A stretch of 64,000 nt of DNA, taken from the NCBI RefSeq assembly GCF_021462825.1, contig NZ_JAKEEB010000008.1, forward strand, positions 124,001 through 188,000. The letters run 5' to 3'. Numbering within the stretch: position 1 is the first letter of the stretch; each line of letters begins with the position of its first letter. The notes below the pieces were generated by a model. That model worked only from the letters and a program-made list of their open reading frames with translations, was not told the origin of the DNA and did not search any database. A program made the translations under genes and the position numbers. Shown one piece after another: positions 8,474-21,002 of this stretch. This stretch comes from Streptomyces glomeratus (GTDB lineage Bacteria; Actinomycetota; Actinomycetes; Streptomycetales; Streptomycetaceae).

Positions 8474-9831
8474 GAGCGGTGGGCTTCCCGGTGGGTGAGA
8501 TGGGCCAGGGCGTCGAAGCCGATGCCGTTGAAGTCGCCGACCGACGTGGCCAGCCGGTTCTTGAGCGGGGCCGTCCAGCGGTCGGGCAGCACCCCGGGGT
8601 GTCCGGCCAGCAGGCCCGTGACGCTGCCCGCCGTCGCGCCGTTGGAGTCGGTGTCCCAGCCCCCGGACACGACCCGGCAGACGGAGCCGGTGAAGTCCCC
8701 GTCGGCATGCGTGAGGGCGGCGGCGATCAGAGCGGTGTTGGGGACGGCGTGCACCCAGTGGTACCCGCGATGGGTGGCGTGGAGTTCGTCGACGACCGCC
8801 TCGAAGTCCCGCGTGGCGCGCGCGAGACGGATCGCGTGGCGGACGGCGCGGGCCAGGCGGGAGTCGCGCGGGATCACGGTGAGGCCGGTGGCCAGACAGT
8901 GGTGGACGTCATCGGCGCCGCCGGCCGCCTCGGCGAGGGTGGCCGCCGCGAACATGGCCGCGTAGACGCCGTTCGCGGTGTGTGTGAGGGTGGCGTCGCG
9001 GTGGGCCTGTTCGGCCGCGGCGGCCGGGTCGCCCGGGTTGGTCCAGCCGTGGACGTCCGCGCGGATCAGGGCGCCGATCCACTCGCGGAACGGGTTGCGG
9101 TGGAGGGCCGTGCGCGGGGGCTCGATACCGCACAGCAGATTGCGGTAGGCGACGCGTTCGGCCGTGAAGGCGCGGCCGGCGGGGAGTTCGTCGAGCCAGA
9201 GCCGTGCCACGTCGGCGGTGGTGAAGGCCTTGCCGTGGCGGCCGAGCAACAGCAGATTGACAAGCGGGTAGTCGAGGTCGTCGTCCTCGGGCATGCCGTC
9301 GATGTTCTCGGCGAGGGAGTTTTCCGCGGAGCGGCGGTTCCAGGGGTAGCGCTCGGCGAGGTCGTCCGGCACTCCACGGGCCGTGAACCAGGTGTGCAGG
9401 GGCCAGTTGCCGGTGGCGCGGGCGAGTCGGCGGATGCCCTCCAGGGGGAGCTTCTCCACGGGCTTGCCGAGGAGGCAGCCGGCGGCCCGGCCGAGCCAGG
9501 CGGCTTCCAGGCGGGCCTCGGCCGGGGCCGGCGCGCCCCCGCGCGGGTCGGGCCAGTCGGGACACAGGGCCTTGATCCGCTCCAGGCAGGTCGGCTCGCC
9601 CTCCGCCGACCGGCGGGGCAGGTCGGCCAGCTCGTCCAGCAGGTCCTTCGCCAGCATCCGCAGATACGGGGACACCGGCCCCGTCGACGCGCCCGCCCGG
9701 GTCGGAGCCTCGGGACCGCCGGCCCGGTACCACCGCGCCGCGACGGCCGAGATCTCACGGCCCTCGTGCGCCGACTGGCGCAGCTCGTGGCCGAGGAGGT
9801 CCTCCGGCTGGACCCAGGTCAGTCGGAGCAC
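8470..9831 (-). CDS. ADP-ribosylglycohydrolase-family protein A (ARH-A)
   Basis: A 453-residue ARH/DraG-fold protein. The first 105 or so residues are an extra alpha-helical region. The catalytic domain begins at AAWLGRAAGCLLGKPVEKL, where the usual GD of the first motif is GC. The metal sites look intact: EDDDLDYPL and GGWDTDSNGATAGSVTG. Family members hydrolyse ADP-ribosyl or related N-/O-glycosidic bonds with two Mg2+ ions; the substrate here is unknown. The GTG start at 9831 follows GGGAGG and overlaps the ARH-B end by 13 nt. The stop overlaps the CoA-transferase start by 4 nt. Confidence 0.88.
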   Translation of the reverse strand: MLRLTWVQPEDLLGHELRQSAHEGREISAVAARWYRAGGPEAPTRAGASTGPVSPYLRMLAKDLLDELADLPRRSAEGEPTCLERIKALCPDWPDPRGGAPAPAEARLEAAWLGRAAGCLLGKPVEKLPLEGIRRLARATGNWPLHTWFTARGVPDDLAERYPWNRRSAENSLAENIDGMPEDDDLDYPLVNLLLLGRHGKAFTTADVARLWLDELPAGRAFTAERVAYRNLLCGIEPPRTALHRNPFREWIGALIRADVHGWTNPGDPAAAAEQAHRDATLTHTANGVYAAMFAAATLAEAAGGADDVHHCLATGLTVIPRDSRLARAVRHAIRLARATRDFEAVVDELHATHRGYHWVHAVPNTALIAAALTHADGDFTGSVCRVVSGGWDTDSNGATAGSVTGLLAGHPGVLPDRWTAPLKNRLATSVGDFNGIGFDALAHLTHREAHRS

Positions 9832-11000
9832 CTGGGGCCTCCCAACCGGGCGAACTCCGCCTCATGGGCCCGGCGGCGGCAGACATCCCGGGCGAAGATC
9901 TCCCGCGTGACCTCCGTCAGCGTCCGTGCCGGGGCGTGCAGGTCCAGACGGCTCGCCTCCGCTACCTCCTTCGCCCAGTAGGACGGCACCTCCGATCCCA
10001 GCGCGCCCGTGACCGCGCCCGCCATCGTCGCGATGGAGTCGCAGTCCCGGCCGTAGTTCACAGAGCCGAGCACCGCGTGCCGGTAGTCGCCGCGCGCCAC
10101 CACCACCATGCCCAGCGCCACCGGGAGTTCCTCGATCGAGTGCAACCGGGAGGGCCTGCGGGCGCCCAGGGACGGTGTCCGGTAGTCGGGGCCCACCGTG
10201 TCGTACGGGGCCACCGCCTCCCGCAGCGGACGCAGCGCGGACTCGAAGTCCGAGTAGCGGGAGGCCGTGTCGCAGACCGTCTCGATGGCGGCGCGCGTAC
10301 CGTCCTTCGCCACGGACAGGCACGCTGCCACCACCGAGTCGGCGGTCGCGCCCGGAGCACAGGCCGCCGCCACCGCCGCGGCGAACACACCGGCCGCCTC
10401 CCTGCCGTACGACGACTGGTGCGCACCCGCCACGTCCAGCGCCTCGGCGTACGCTCCCGCCGGATCGGCCGCGTTGACCAGGCCGACCGGCGCCATGTAC
10501 ATCGCGGCACCGCAGTTGACGATGTTGCCGACGCCCGCCTCGCGCGGGTCGACATGGCCGTAGTGGAGCCTGGTCACGAGCCACTTCTCCGCGAGGAAGA
10601 TCCGCCGGAGCGGGATCGTCTCCGTCTCGAGCTCCGGGATCCAGCGCGGGTTGGTCATCAGGTCGGGGACCAGGTGTTCGGCGATCGCGTAGGCGTCGAG
10701 GTGGTCACGGACCGCCGCGTACACCCGCACCAGCGCGTGCGTCATCAGGGTGTCGTCGGTGACGTGGCCGTCGCCCTTGTGGTACGGGGCGAGGGGACGG
10801 GCGGTGCGCCAGGCGTCGCCGTGCCAGGGTCCGACGATTCCGTGCACGCGGCCGCCGTGCCGCTCGACGATCTGCTCGGGGGAGTGGCCCTCGACGGGCC
10901 CGCCGAGGGCGTCGCCGACGGCGGCGCCGACCAGGGCGCCGGTGATGCGTTCGTCGAGAAGGGGCGTCTCGTCAGAAGTGGGCGTCATGTCCGGAATCAT
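9819..11000 (-). CDS. ADP-ribosylglycohydrolase-family protein B (ARH-B)
   Basis: A 393-residue ARH-fold hydrolase with all family motifs: ITGALVGAAVGDALGGPVEG, GHVTDDTLMTHALV (first metal site) and NYGRDCDSIATMAGAVTGA (second metal site). An insert between them carries LVPDLMTNPRWIPELETET and HYGHVDPREAG. The ATG at 11000 was chosen because it overlaps the ARH-C stop as ATGA, the pattern of the rest of the operon. ATG 10988 with a GGGGGGA upstream is equally possible and removes four residues. It is probably a de-ADP-ribosylating or related glycosidic hydrolase; the substrate is not predictable. Confidence 0.88.
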   Translation of the reverse strand: MIPDMTPTSDETPLLDERITGALVGAAVGDALGGPVEGHSPEQIVERHGGRVHGIVGPWHGDAWRTARPLAPYHKGDGHVTDDTLMTHALVRVYAAVRDHLDAYAIAEHLVPDLMTNPRWIPELETETIPLRRIFLAEKWLVTRLHYGHVDPREAGVGNIVNCGAAMYMAPVGLVNAADPAGAYAEALDVAGAHQSSYGREAAGVFAAAVAAACAPGATADSVVAACLSVAKDGTRAAIETVCDTASRYSDFESALRPLREAVAPYDTVGPDYRTPSLGARRPSRLHSIEELPVALGMVVVARGDYRHAVLGSVNYGRDCDSIATMAGAVTGALGSEVPSYWAKEVAEASRLDLHAPARTLTEVTREIFARDVCRRRAHEAEFARLGGPRCSD

Positions 11001-12127
11001 CCCCCCGGTGCGGTCAGTTCCGTCGCCTCCAGGAGTTCGGCGAGGTGTACGAGGTCGGTACCGGTCAGCCGGGGGAGCGCGCAGCCGGACAGGGCGCGGC
11101 AGGCGTCGCGCCAGGCGGCCGGGATCGCCCCGCCGCCGCCGATCGCCCCGGTCAGCGCGCCCGTCAGGGCCGGGGCGGAGTCGGCGACCCGCGACAGACA
11201 GGCGGCGGCGGGCACGGCCTCGGCGATCCGGCCGCGTGCCGCCGTCGCCAGGGCGAGCGCGACCGGGACGGTCTCCGCGGCCGCGACGCCGTAGCTGTAG
11301 ACGTGGTCGACGATCTGGTGCTCCAGCAGCGGTACGACACCGAAGGCGCGGTCGCCGCCCCGGGCCAGCGTCAGCGCGTGCCGGGCGTTGCGGCCGATCT
11401 CGGTGGCCTCGGGAAGTTCGGCCAGCGCGGCCTCCACGCATGCGCCGACCGGCTCCCCGGACAGGGCGAGCGAGAGGGCCGCGGCCATGGCGCGCGCACC
11501 GTGCACCCCGTCGCCGTCCTGGGTGTAGCGGGCGTCGAACTCCGCCAGTTCCGCGGCCAGTCGGGGATCCCCCGGGTGCGCCACGGCCAGGACGCAGGCC
11601 CGGACGCAGGCCGCGTCGTCGAAGTAGTGCGGGTTGTCGTGGCCGGTGGCCGGCGGGCGCAGACCGGTGGCGAGGTTGCCGAGCCCCGCGCGCACGGAGA
11701 TGCGGGCGCGCAGCGGCGGAACCGCCGACTCGACCTCGGGCGCGCGGTCGGCCGCGGCGGCGACCTCGGCGGCGACGGCGTTCCAGGACAGATCGATGGC
11801 CGCGCGCATCCTGCGCTGCCGGTCCAGGTCGCCGAGCGCGCTGCCGTCCCCGGCCCGCAGCACGGCCTCCGCCGCGAACGCCGCCCACTCTGCGTCGTCC
11901 GACGGCCCCAGCCGCAGCGGCTCGGGCGGCTGGTTGAGCGCGATCGGCACGGGCAGGGTGGTGGTCGCGTTCTGCTCGGCGAACGTGTCCAGTTCCCGGG
12001 TCAGCCGCCGGGTCCACTCGGGCATGCGGGCGGCGCGGTGCCGGGCGGCCGGCCAGCCGGCGGCGTCACCCGCGGCGAGCCCGAGCAGCAGCCCCTCGAT
12101 GCGGCGGGGGCCCGCGGGCGCGTTCAC
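10997..12127 (-). CDS. ADP-ribosylglycohydrolase-family protein C (ARH-C), degenerate metal site
   Basis: A 376-residue ARH-fold protein. The N-terminal motif RIEGLLLGLAAGDAAGWPA is good and PSDDAEWAAFAAEAVL keeps the first acidic pair. The C-terminal motif reads LSRVADSAPALTGALTGA, where the first Asp of the usual D-x-D is Val. It may therefore be weakened, altered in specificity, or a non-catalytic partner. The GTG start at 12127 overlaps the ARH-D stop (GTGA), and its stop overlaps the ARH-B start. Pairing of an intact with a degenerate paralogue in one operon is compatible with hetero-oligomers, but that is inference. Confidence 0.82.
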   Translation of the reverse strand: MNAPAGPRRIEGLLLGLAAGDAAGWPAARHRAARMPEWTRRLTRELDTFAEQNATTTLPVPIALNQPPEPLRLGPSDDAEWAAFAAEAVLRAGDGSALGDLDRQRRMRAAIDLSWNAVAAEVAAAADRAPEVESAVPPLRARISVRAGLGNLATGLRPPATGHDNPHYFDDAACVRACVLAVAHPGDPRLAAELAEFDARYTQDGDGVHGARAMAAALSLALSGEPVGACVEAALAELPEATEIGRNARHALTLARGGDRAFGVVPLLEHQIVDHVYSYGVAAAETVPVALALATAARGRIAEAVPAAACLSRVADSAPALTGALTGAIGGGGAIPAAWRDACRALSGCALPRLTGTDLVHLAELLEATELTAPGG

Positions 12128-13434
12128 GGTTCCACCCCGCCCTCGTCCGCCGGGTCCCTGTACGCGGCCTCCGCGTAGGCCGCGGGATCGGGCTGAGCCC
12201 GGGCGTCCTGCCATGGGGGCCCGCTGCGGCACACCGGATCGCCGCTCTCCGCGGGCCGGCCCCGAGGCGCGGCGTTGGCGGAGCCCCGTGCGGCAGCCGT
12301 CGCCTCCGTCGCATCAGTCGGCCTTTTCGGTCCCATTGACCCCCTCGACTCCGTCTGTCCCATCGACCCCCTCACCCCCGTCGGCCCTACCGCCGTCGTC
12401 CTCCTCGCCCCCGCGGCCCCTCCCGTCCCCGGCCCGCCGCCCTCCGGTGTGAGCAGGTCCGCCACGGCGAGGACGTGGTGGCCCGCCATGGAGGGCAGGC
12501 ACCGGCCGCGAACCGGGCCGATCGCCGCCGCCCACGCCGCCGGGATCGCCGACACCCCGCGGGCAGCGCCCGCCAGGGCACCCGCGACGGCCGCCGTGGT
12601 GTCGGCGTCGCGGCCCATGTTCACCGCGGTGAGCACCGACTCCCTGAAGTCGCCGTCCGCCGCCGCGTACGCGCCGAAGGCCAGGGCCACCGCCTCGGGG
12701 GCGAGGTCCGTCCAGGGGTAGCCGCCGATCACCACCGCGGAGCGGACCGCGCGTGCGCCCCGGCGGGCCGCGGCGACCGCGCGGCGCAGGGAGCGGGCCG
12801 TCCACGAGTCGTCGGGGACGACCGCGAGGGCCGAGGCCACCACGGCGGTCGTCGGCGCACCCGCCATGGCCGCCGCGACCCCGGCCGCGACGGCCTGGCC
12901 GCCGTAGATGCCCTCCCCCTCGTGGCTCACCGAGCCGTCGATCGCCACCAGCCGGGCCGCCTCGGCGGGGCGGCCGGCGGCGAAGACGCCGAAGGGAGCC
13001 GCCCGCATGGCCAGCCCGTCGCTCCAGGCGTGCCGGTGCTGTGCGGAGATGGGCGCCGCAAGGCCCCGGCGCAGGTTCTCCAGGGTCCCCCGCTCGCTGA
13101 AGCCCGCCCCGCGGAACGGCCCCTCGTCCCGGTCCGCGATCCACCGGTGCCAGGCCGCCTCCACCTGGGCCACGGTGAGCGCCGAGCCGTACCGGGCCAG
13201 CAGCAGCCCCGAGAAGATCGCGTACTCGGTGTCGTCCGTGCCGGAGGGCCGGTCGACGACGTACCCCGTGATGCGGCCCCAGCGGGCCCGGATCTCGGAC
13301 GGCTTCATGTTCTCGGCGGGCGCACCCAGGGCGTCCCCCACGGCGAGGCCGAGCAGCGCGCCACGCGCCCGTTCCCGCAGGCAGGAGGCGTTCCCGGGCG
13401 CCGGGGCCGCGGGACTGCAGGCGATGGAAGCCAT
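12124..13434 (-). CDS. ADP-ribosylglycohydrolase-family protein D (ARH-D)
   Basis: First gene of the six-gene operon; 436 residues. The catalytic domain covers about residues 20-335: RARGALLGLAVGDALGAPAE, SGTDDTEYAIFSGLLL and NMGRDADTTAAVAGALAG are all intact. The last 100 or so residues are low-complexity and contain a ninefold-residue duplication (RGSMGQTES / RGSMGPKRP) encoded by a 27-bp tandem repeat. The ATG at 13434 has a strong GAGGAGAGG ribosome site. It is divergent from the VIT transporter gene; the shared 270-bp intergenic region must hold the operon promoter. Confidence 0.87.
   Translation of the reverse strand: MASIACSPAAPAPGNASCLRERARGALLGLAVGDALGAPAENMKPSEIRARWGRITGYVVDRPSGTDDTEYAIFSGLLLARYGSALTVAQVEAAWHRWIADRDEGPFRGAGFSERGTLENLRRGLAAPISAQHRHAWSDGLAMRAAPFGVFAAGRPAEAARLVAIDGSVSHEGEGIYGGQAVAAGVAAAMAGAPTTAVVASALAVVPDDSWTARSLRRAVAAARRGARAVRSAVVIGGYPWTDLAPEAVALAFGAYAAADGDFRESVLTAVNMGRDADTTAAVAGALAGAARGVSAIPAAWAAAIGPVRGRCLPSMAGHHVLAVADLLTPEGGGPGTGGAAGARRTTAVGPTGVRGSMGQTESRGSMGPKRPTDATEATAAARGSANAAPRGRPAESGDPVCRSGPPWQDARAQPDPAAYAEAAYRDPADEGGVEP
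12330..12383. repeat. 27-bp imperfect tandem repeat in the ARH-D tail
   Basis: Two head-to-tail copies, each beginning GTCCCATYGACCCCCTC (12330-12356 and 12357-12383), in frame with the coding sequence of ARH-D. Confidence 0.7.
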
Positions 13435-13598
13435 ACGGAGCCTCTCCTCTCAGGACGCCCCGCCCCCGGTCCGGGGCGACGGAACCGCTGTGCGGATCTG
13501 TGCCACCCGAGCCGTTCCCCCGAGCCTCGCCGGCCGCAGCATCACCCTTCCGACATCTGCGCAGTGCCATACACGGATGAGCGCCCGGAGGTAAAAGC

Positions 13599-13617
13599 GC
13601 AGGTTAGCCCAGCCTTT
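13599..13617. promoter_or_regulatory. candidate DmdR1-type iron box upstream of the VIT gene
   Basis: The 19 bp GCAGGTTAGCCCAGCCTTT match the Streptomyces iron-box consensus (TTAGGTTAGGCTAACCTAA) at about 12 positions, with one perfect AGGTTAG half. The location in the divergent promoter of an Fe/Mn transporter makes it plausible; the right half is weak. Confidence 0.3.
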
Positions 13618-13637
13618 CCTTGCTGGCGGCCGGGCAA

Positions 13638-13667
13638 TTTTCGACGTACTTTCGGGGTTGTCGAAAA
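13638..13667. promoter_or_regulatory. 8-bp inverted repeat upstream of the VIT gene
   Basis: TTTTCGAC (13638-13645) and GTCGAAAA (13660-13667) are perfect inverted copies with a 14-nt spacer, unusually AT-rich for this genome, ending 37 bp before the VIT start. It could be an operator or a leader hairpin. Confidence 0.4.
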
Positions 13668-13704
13668 GTGGAAACAGTCCAATCAGCACCCTGGGGGACC
13701 GGGC

Positions 13705-14436
13705 ATGGCCATCATCGAGACCGAGGCGACACTGCACGAGGCGCACCGGGACAACCACACCCACAGGGATGTCAACGGAGGCTGGCTGCGCCCGGCCGTC
13801 TTCGGTGCCATGGACGGGCTGGTGTCCAACCTCGCCCTGATGACCGGTGTCGCCGGCGGTTCCGTCGGCCAGCAGACCATCATCATCACCGGTCTCGCGG
13901 GCCTGGCCGCCGGGGCCTTCTCCATGGCCGCGGGTGAATACACCTCCGTCGCCTCGCAGCGCGAGCTGGTGGAGGCGGAGCTCGCGGTCGAGCGCCGGGA
14001 ACTGCGCAAGCATCCGGAGGACGAGGAGAAGGAGCTGGCGGCGCTGTACCAGGCCCGCGGGGTCGAGCCCGCGCTGGCCCGCGAGGTCGCCAGGCAGCTC
14101 TCCCGAGACCCGGAGCAGGCCCTGGAGATACACGCCCGCGAGGAACTGGGTGTCGACCCGGGCGACCTGCCCTCCCCGCTGGTGGCCGCCGTCTCCAGCT
14201 TCGGCTCCTTCGCGCTCGGGGCCTTCCTGCCCGTCCTGCCGTATCTGCTCGGTGCCCACGCCCTGTGGCCCGCCGTGCTGCTCGCCCTGCTCGGGCTCTT
14301 CGCCTGCGGCGCGGTCGTGGCCAAGGTGACGGCGCGGTCCTGGTGGTACAGCGGATTGCGGCAGCTCGCCCTGGGGGGTGCCGCGGCGGGTGTGACGTAC
14401 GCCCTGGGCAGCCTGTTCGGTACCGCCGTAGGATAG
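13705..14436 (+). CDS. VIT1/CCC1-family Fe2+/Mn2+ transporter
   Basis: A 243-residue membrane protein of the VIT/CCC1 family, which exports Fe2+ or Mn2+ from the cytosol, usually in exchange for protons. The signature helices are GAMDGLVSNLALMTGVAGG (residues about 34-52) and GLAAGAFSMAAGEYTSVASQ. A charged cytoplasmic metal-binding domain follows (ELAVERRELRKHPEDEEKEL to EELGVDPGDLPSP), then three more helices. The ATG at 13705 follows CTGGGGGACC. A possible iron box and an inverted repeat lie upstream, so metal control is likely but unproven. Confidence 0.92.
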   Translation: MAIIETEATLHEAHRDNHTHRDVNGGWLRPAVFGAMDGLVSNLALMTGVAGGSVGQQTIIITGLAGLAAGAFSMAAGEYTSVASQRELVEAELAVERRELRKHPEDEEKELAALYQARGVEPALAREVARQLSRDPEQALEIHAREELGVDPGDLPSPLVAAVSSFGSFALGAFLPVLPYLLGAHALWPAVLLALLGLFACGAVVAKVTARSWWYSGLRQLALGGAAAGVTYALGSLFGTAVG

Positions 14437-14443
14437 AAGCACG

Positions 14444-14471
14444 CTACTTATGCGAGGGACCGTATAAGTAG
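14444..14471 (+). terminator. terminator hairpin of the VIT gene
   Basis: CTACTTAT (14444-14451) pairs with ATAAGTAG (14464-14471), extended inward by GCG/CGT with one G-U pair, 7 nt after the stop codon. The stem is AT-rich, unlike the other hairpins here. Confidence 0.6.
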
Positions 14472-14630
14472 TCGTTACTCCACGGTTTCGATTGCTTGAC
14501 GACCGGGCATGAGCCGTAAGCGCCGCGGGCAATGACGCCTGCGCCGCACCCCCCGCGGTGGGCGACGACGCCCGCCTCATCCGGCCCGACGGACACCGAT
14601 CTGTCCGCTTGCGCCCCCTGACTTCCATCG

Positions 14631-14658
14631 CCGTGCGTGGCACCCGCGCCACGCACGG
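14631..14658 (+). promoter_or_regulatory. perfect hairpin in the gltB leader
   Basis: CCGTGCGTGGC (14631-14641) and GCCACGCACGG (14648-14658) with an ACCCGC loop. It lies 143 nt before the gltB start and is either a leader RNA element or a terminator of an upstream short transcript. Confidence 0.45.
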
Positions 14659-14712
14659 CAGGTGTCCGCATGCTGGAACGGACTATCCGCTTCCCGAGCA
14701 CCACTCCATCAT

Positions 14713-14728
14713 GTAACCTGCACGAAAT
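14713..14728 (+). promoter_or_regulatory. candidate GlnR binding site upstream of gltB
   Basis: GTAAC-N6-GAAAT (14713-14728) closely fits the Streptomyces GlnR half-site pair gTnAC-n6-GaAAc. A second pair at proper spacing is not clear, so binding may be weak. The target, glutamate synthase, fits nitrogen control. Confidence 0.35.
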
Positions 14729-14801
14729 TTCGCACCTGACGCAGAGGGCCAACGTCGTCCCTCGGCACTGCACATGCCACATGACGACGACGGGAGAGCC
14801 G

Positions 14802-19413
<4,612 letters not shown>

Positions 19414-19421
<8 letters not shown>

Positions 19422-20877
19422 TCCCAAGGGCTTCCTGACGCACGGCCGCGAGGTCGCCACGTCCCGCCCGGTGGGCGAGCGCGTCAAGGACTGGAACGAG
19501 GTCTACGTTCCCGGCTCGCTGCTGCCGATCATCAGCAAGCAGGCCAGCCGGTGCATGGACTGCGGCATCCCGTTCTGCCACAACGGCTGTCCGCTCGGGA
19601 ACCTGATCCCCGAGTGGAACGACTACGCCTACCGCGAGGACTGGGCCGAGGCGTCCGAGCGCCTGCACGCCACCAACAACTTCCCGGAGTTCACCGGCCG
19701 GCTGTGCCCGGCTCCGTGCGAGTCGGCGTGTGTGCTCGGCATCAACCAGCCGCCGGTCACCATCAAGAACGTCGAGGTCTCGATCATCGACAAGGCGTGG
19801 GACAGCGGCACCGTCAAGCCGCAGGCCCCCGAGCGCCTGTCCGGCAAGACGGTCGCGGTCATCGGCTCGGGCCCGGCCGGTCTGGCCGCCGCCCAGCAGC
19901 TGACCCGGGCCGGTCACACGGTCGCGGTGTACGAGCGCGCGGACCGCGTCGGCGGTCTGCTCCGCTACGGCATCCCCGAGTTCAAGATGGAGAAGCGGCA
20001 CATCAACCGCCGTATCGAGCAGATGCGCGCGGAGGGCACCCGCTTCCGTACCGGTGTCGAGATCGGCCGCGACCTCAAGGCGACGGACCTGCGCAAGCGG
20101 TACGACGCCGTGGTGATCGCCGCGGGCGCGACGACCGCACGCGACCTCCCGGTCCCGGGCCGCGAGCTCAAGGGCATCCACCAGGCCATGGAGTACCTGC
20201 CCCTGGCCAACAAGGTGCAGGAGGGCGACTACGTGACCGCGCCGATCTCGGCCGAGGGCAAGCACGTGGTCGTGATCGGCGGCGGCGACACGGGCGCGGA
20301 CTGCGTGGGCACGGCCCACCGCCAGGGCGCGGCCTCCGTCACCCAGCTGGAGATCATGCCCCGCCCGAACGACGAGCGGCACCCGGTCAGCCAGCCGTGG
20401 CCGACCTTCCCGATCCTCTACAAGGTCACCTCGGCCCACGAGGAGGGCGGCGAGCGGATCTACGCCGCCTCCACCACCCACTTCGAGGGCGACGAGGACG
20501 GCAACGTGCAGTGGCTGCACCTGGCCGAGGTCGAGTTCGTCGAGGGCAAGCTGACCCAGAAGCCGGGCACGGAGCGCAGGATCCCCGCCCAGCTGGTCAC
20601 CCTCGCCATGGGCTTCACCGGCACCGACCGGGAGAACGGCCTGGTCGAGCAGTTCGGCCTGGACCTCGACGAGCGCGGCAACATCGCCCGCGACGCCGAC
20701 TTCCAGACCAACGTGCCGGGCGTGTTCGTCGCCGGTGACGCGGGCCGTGGCCAGTCGCTGATCGTCTGGGCGATCGCGGAGGGCCGCTCGGCGGCCCGCG
20801 GTGTCGACCGCTACCTCACGGGTGTCAGCGAACTGCCGGCCCCCATCCGCCCGACGGACCGCGCCCTCGCGGTCTGA
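19414..20877 (+). CDS. gltD: glutamate synthase small (beta) subunit
   Basis: FAD- and Fe-S-dependent NADPH oxidoreductase that feeds electrons to GltB. The 487-residue protein carries two N-terminal cysteine clusters ([20 protein letters not shown] and [10 protein letters not shown]), an FAD-binding [13 protein letters not shown] near residue 152, the NADPH-binding [13 protein letters not shown] near residue 288, and the C-terminal [19 protein letters not shown]. The start overlaps the gltB stop. A hairpin 67 nt downstream ends the operon. Confidence 0.97.
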
Positions 20878-20943
20878 GGCACCACCGCGTGACCTGACGG
20901 TCACTCACCTACGTTTCCGTACAAAGGCGTGCGGAACACAGAT

Positions 20944-20983
20944 GGCGCCTGCCCAGTCCCCGACCGGACCACGGGCAGGCGCC
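20944..20983. terminator. terminator between gltD and the rhomboid gene
   Basis: GGCGCCTGCCC (20944-20954) pairs perfectly with GGGCAGGCGCC (20973-20983) around an 18-nt loop, between convergent genes. Confidence 0.7.
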
Positions 20984-21002
20984 GTCGCATGTGCCGAAGG
21001 GC

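Larger units (their letters stand above)
14437..14801 (+). other. long structured leader region of gltB (no gene)
   Basis: About 365 nt without a credible gene. It holds the VIT terminator hairpin, a short hairpin CGGACA/TGTCCG at 14590-14607, a perfect 11-bp hairpin at 14631-14658, a GlnR-like half site at 14713-14728, and the GGGAGAG ribosome site of gltB. The frame of gltB is open back to 14637, but the added residues do not resemble GltB. Confidence 0.6.
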
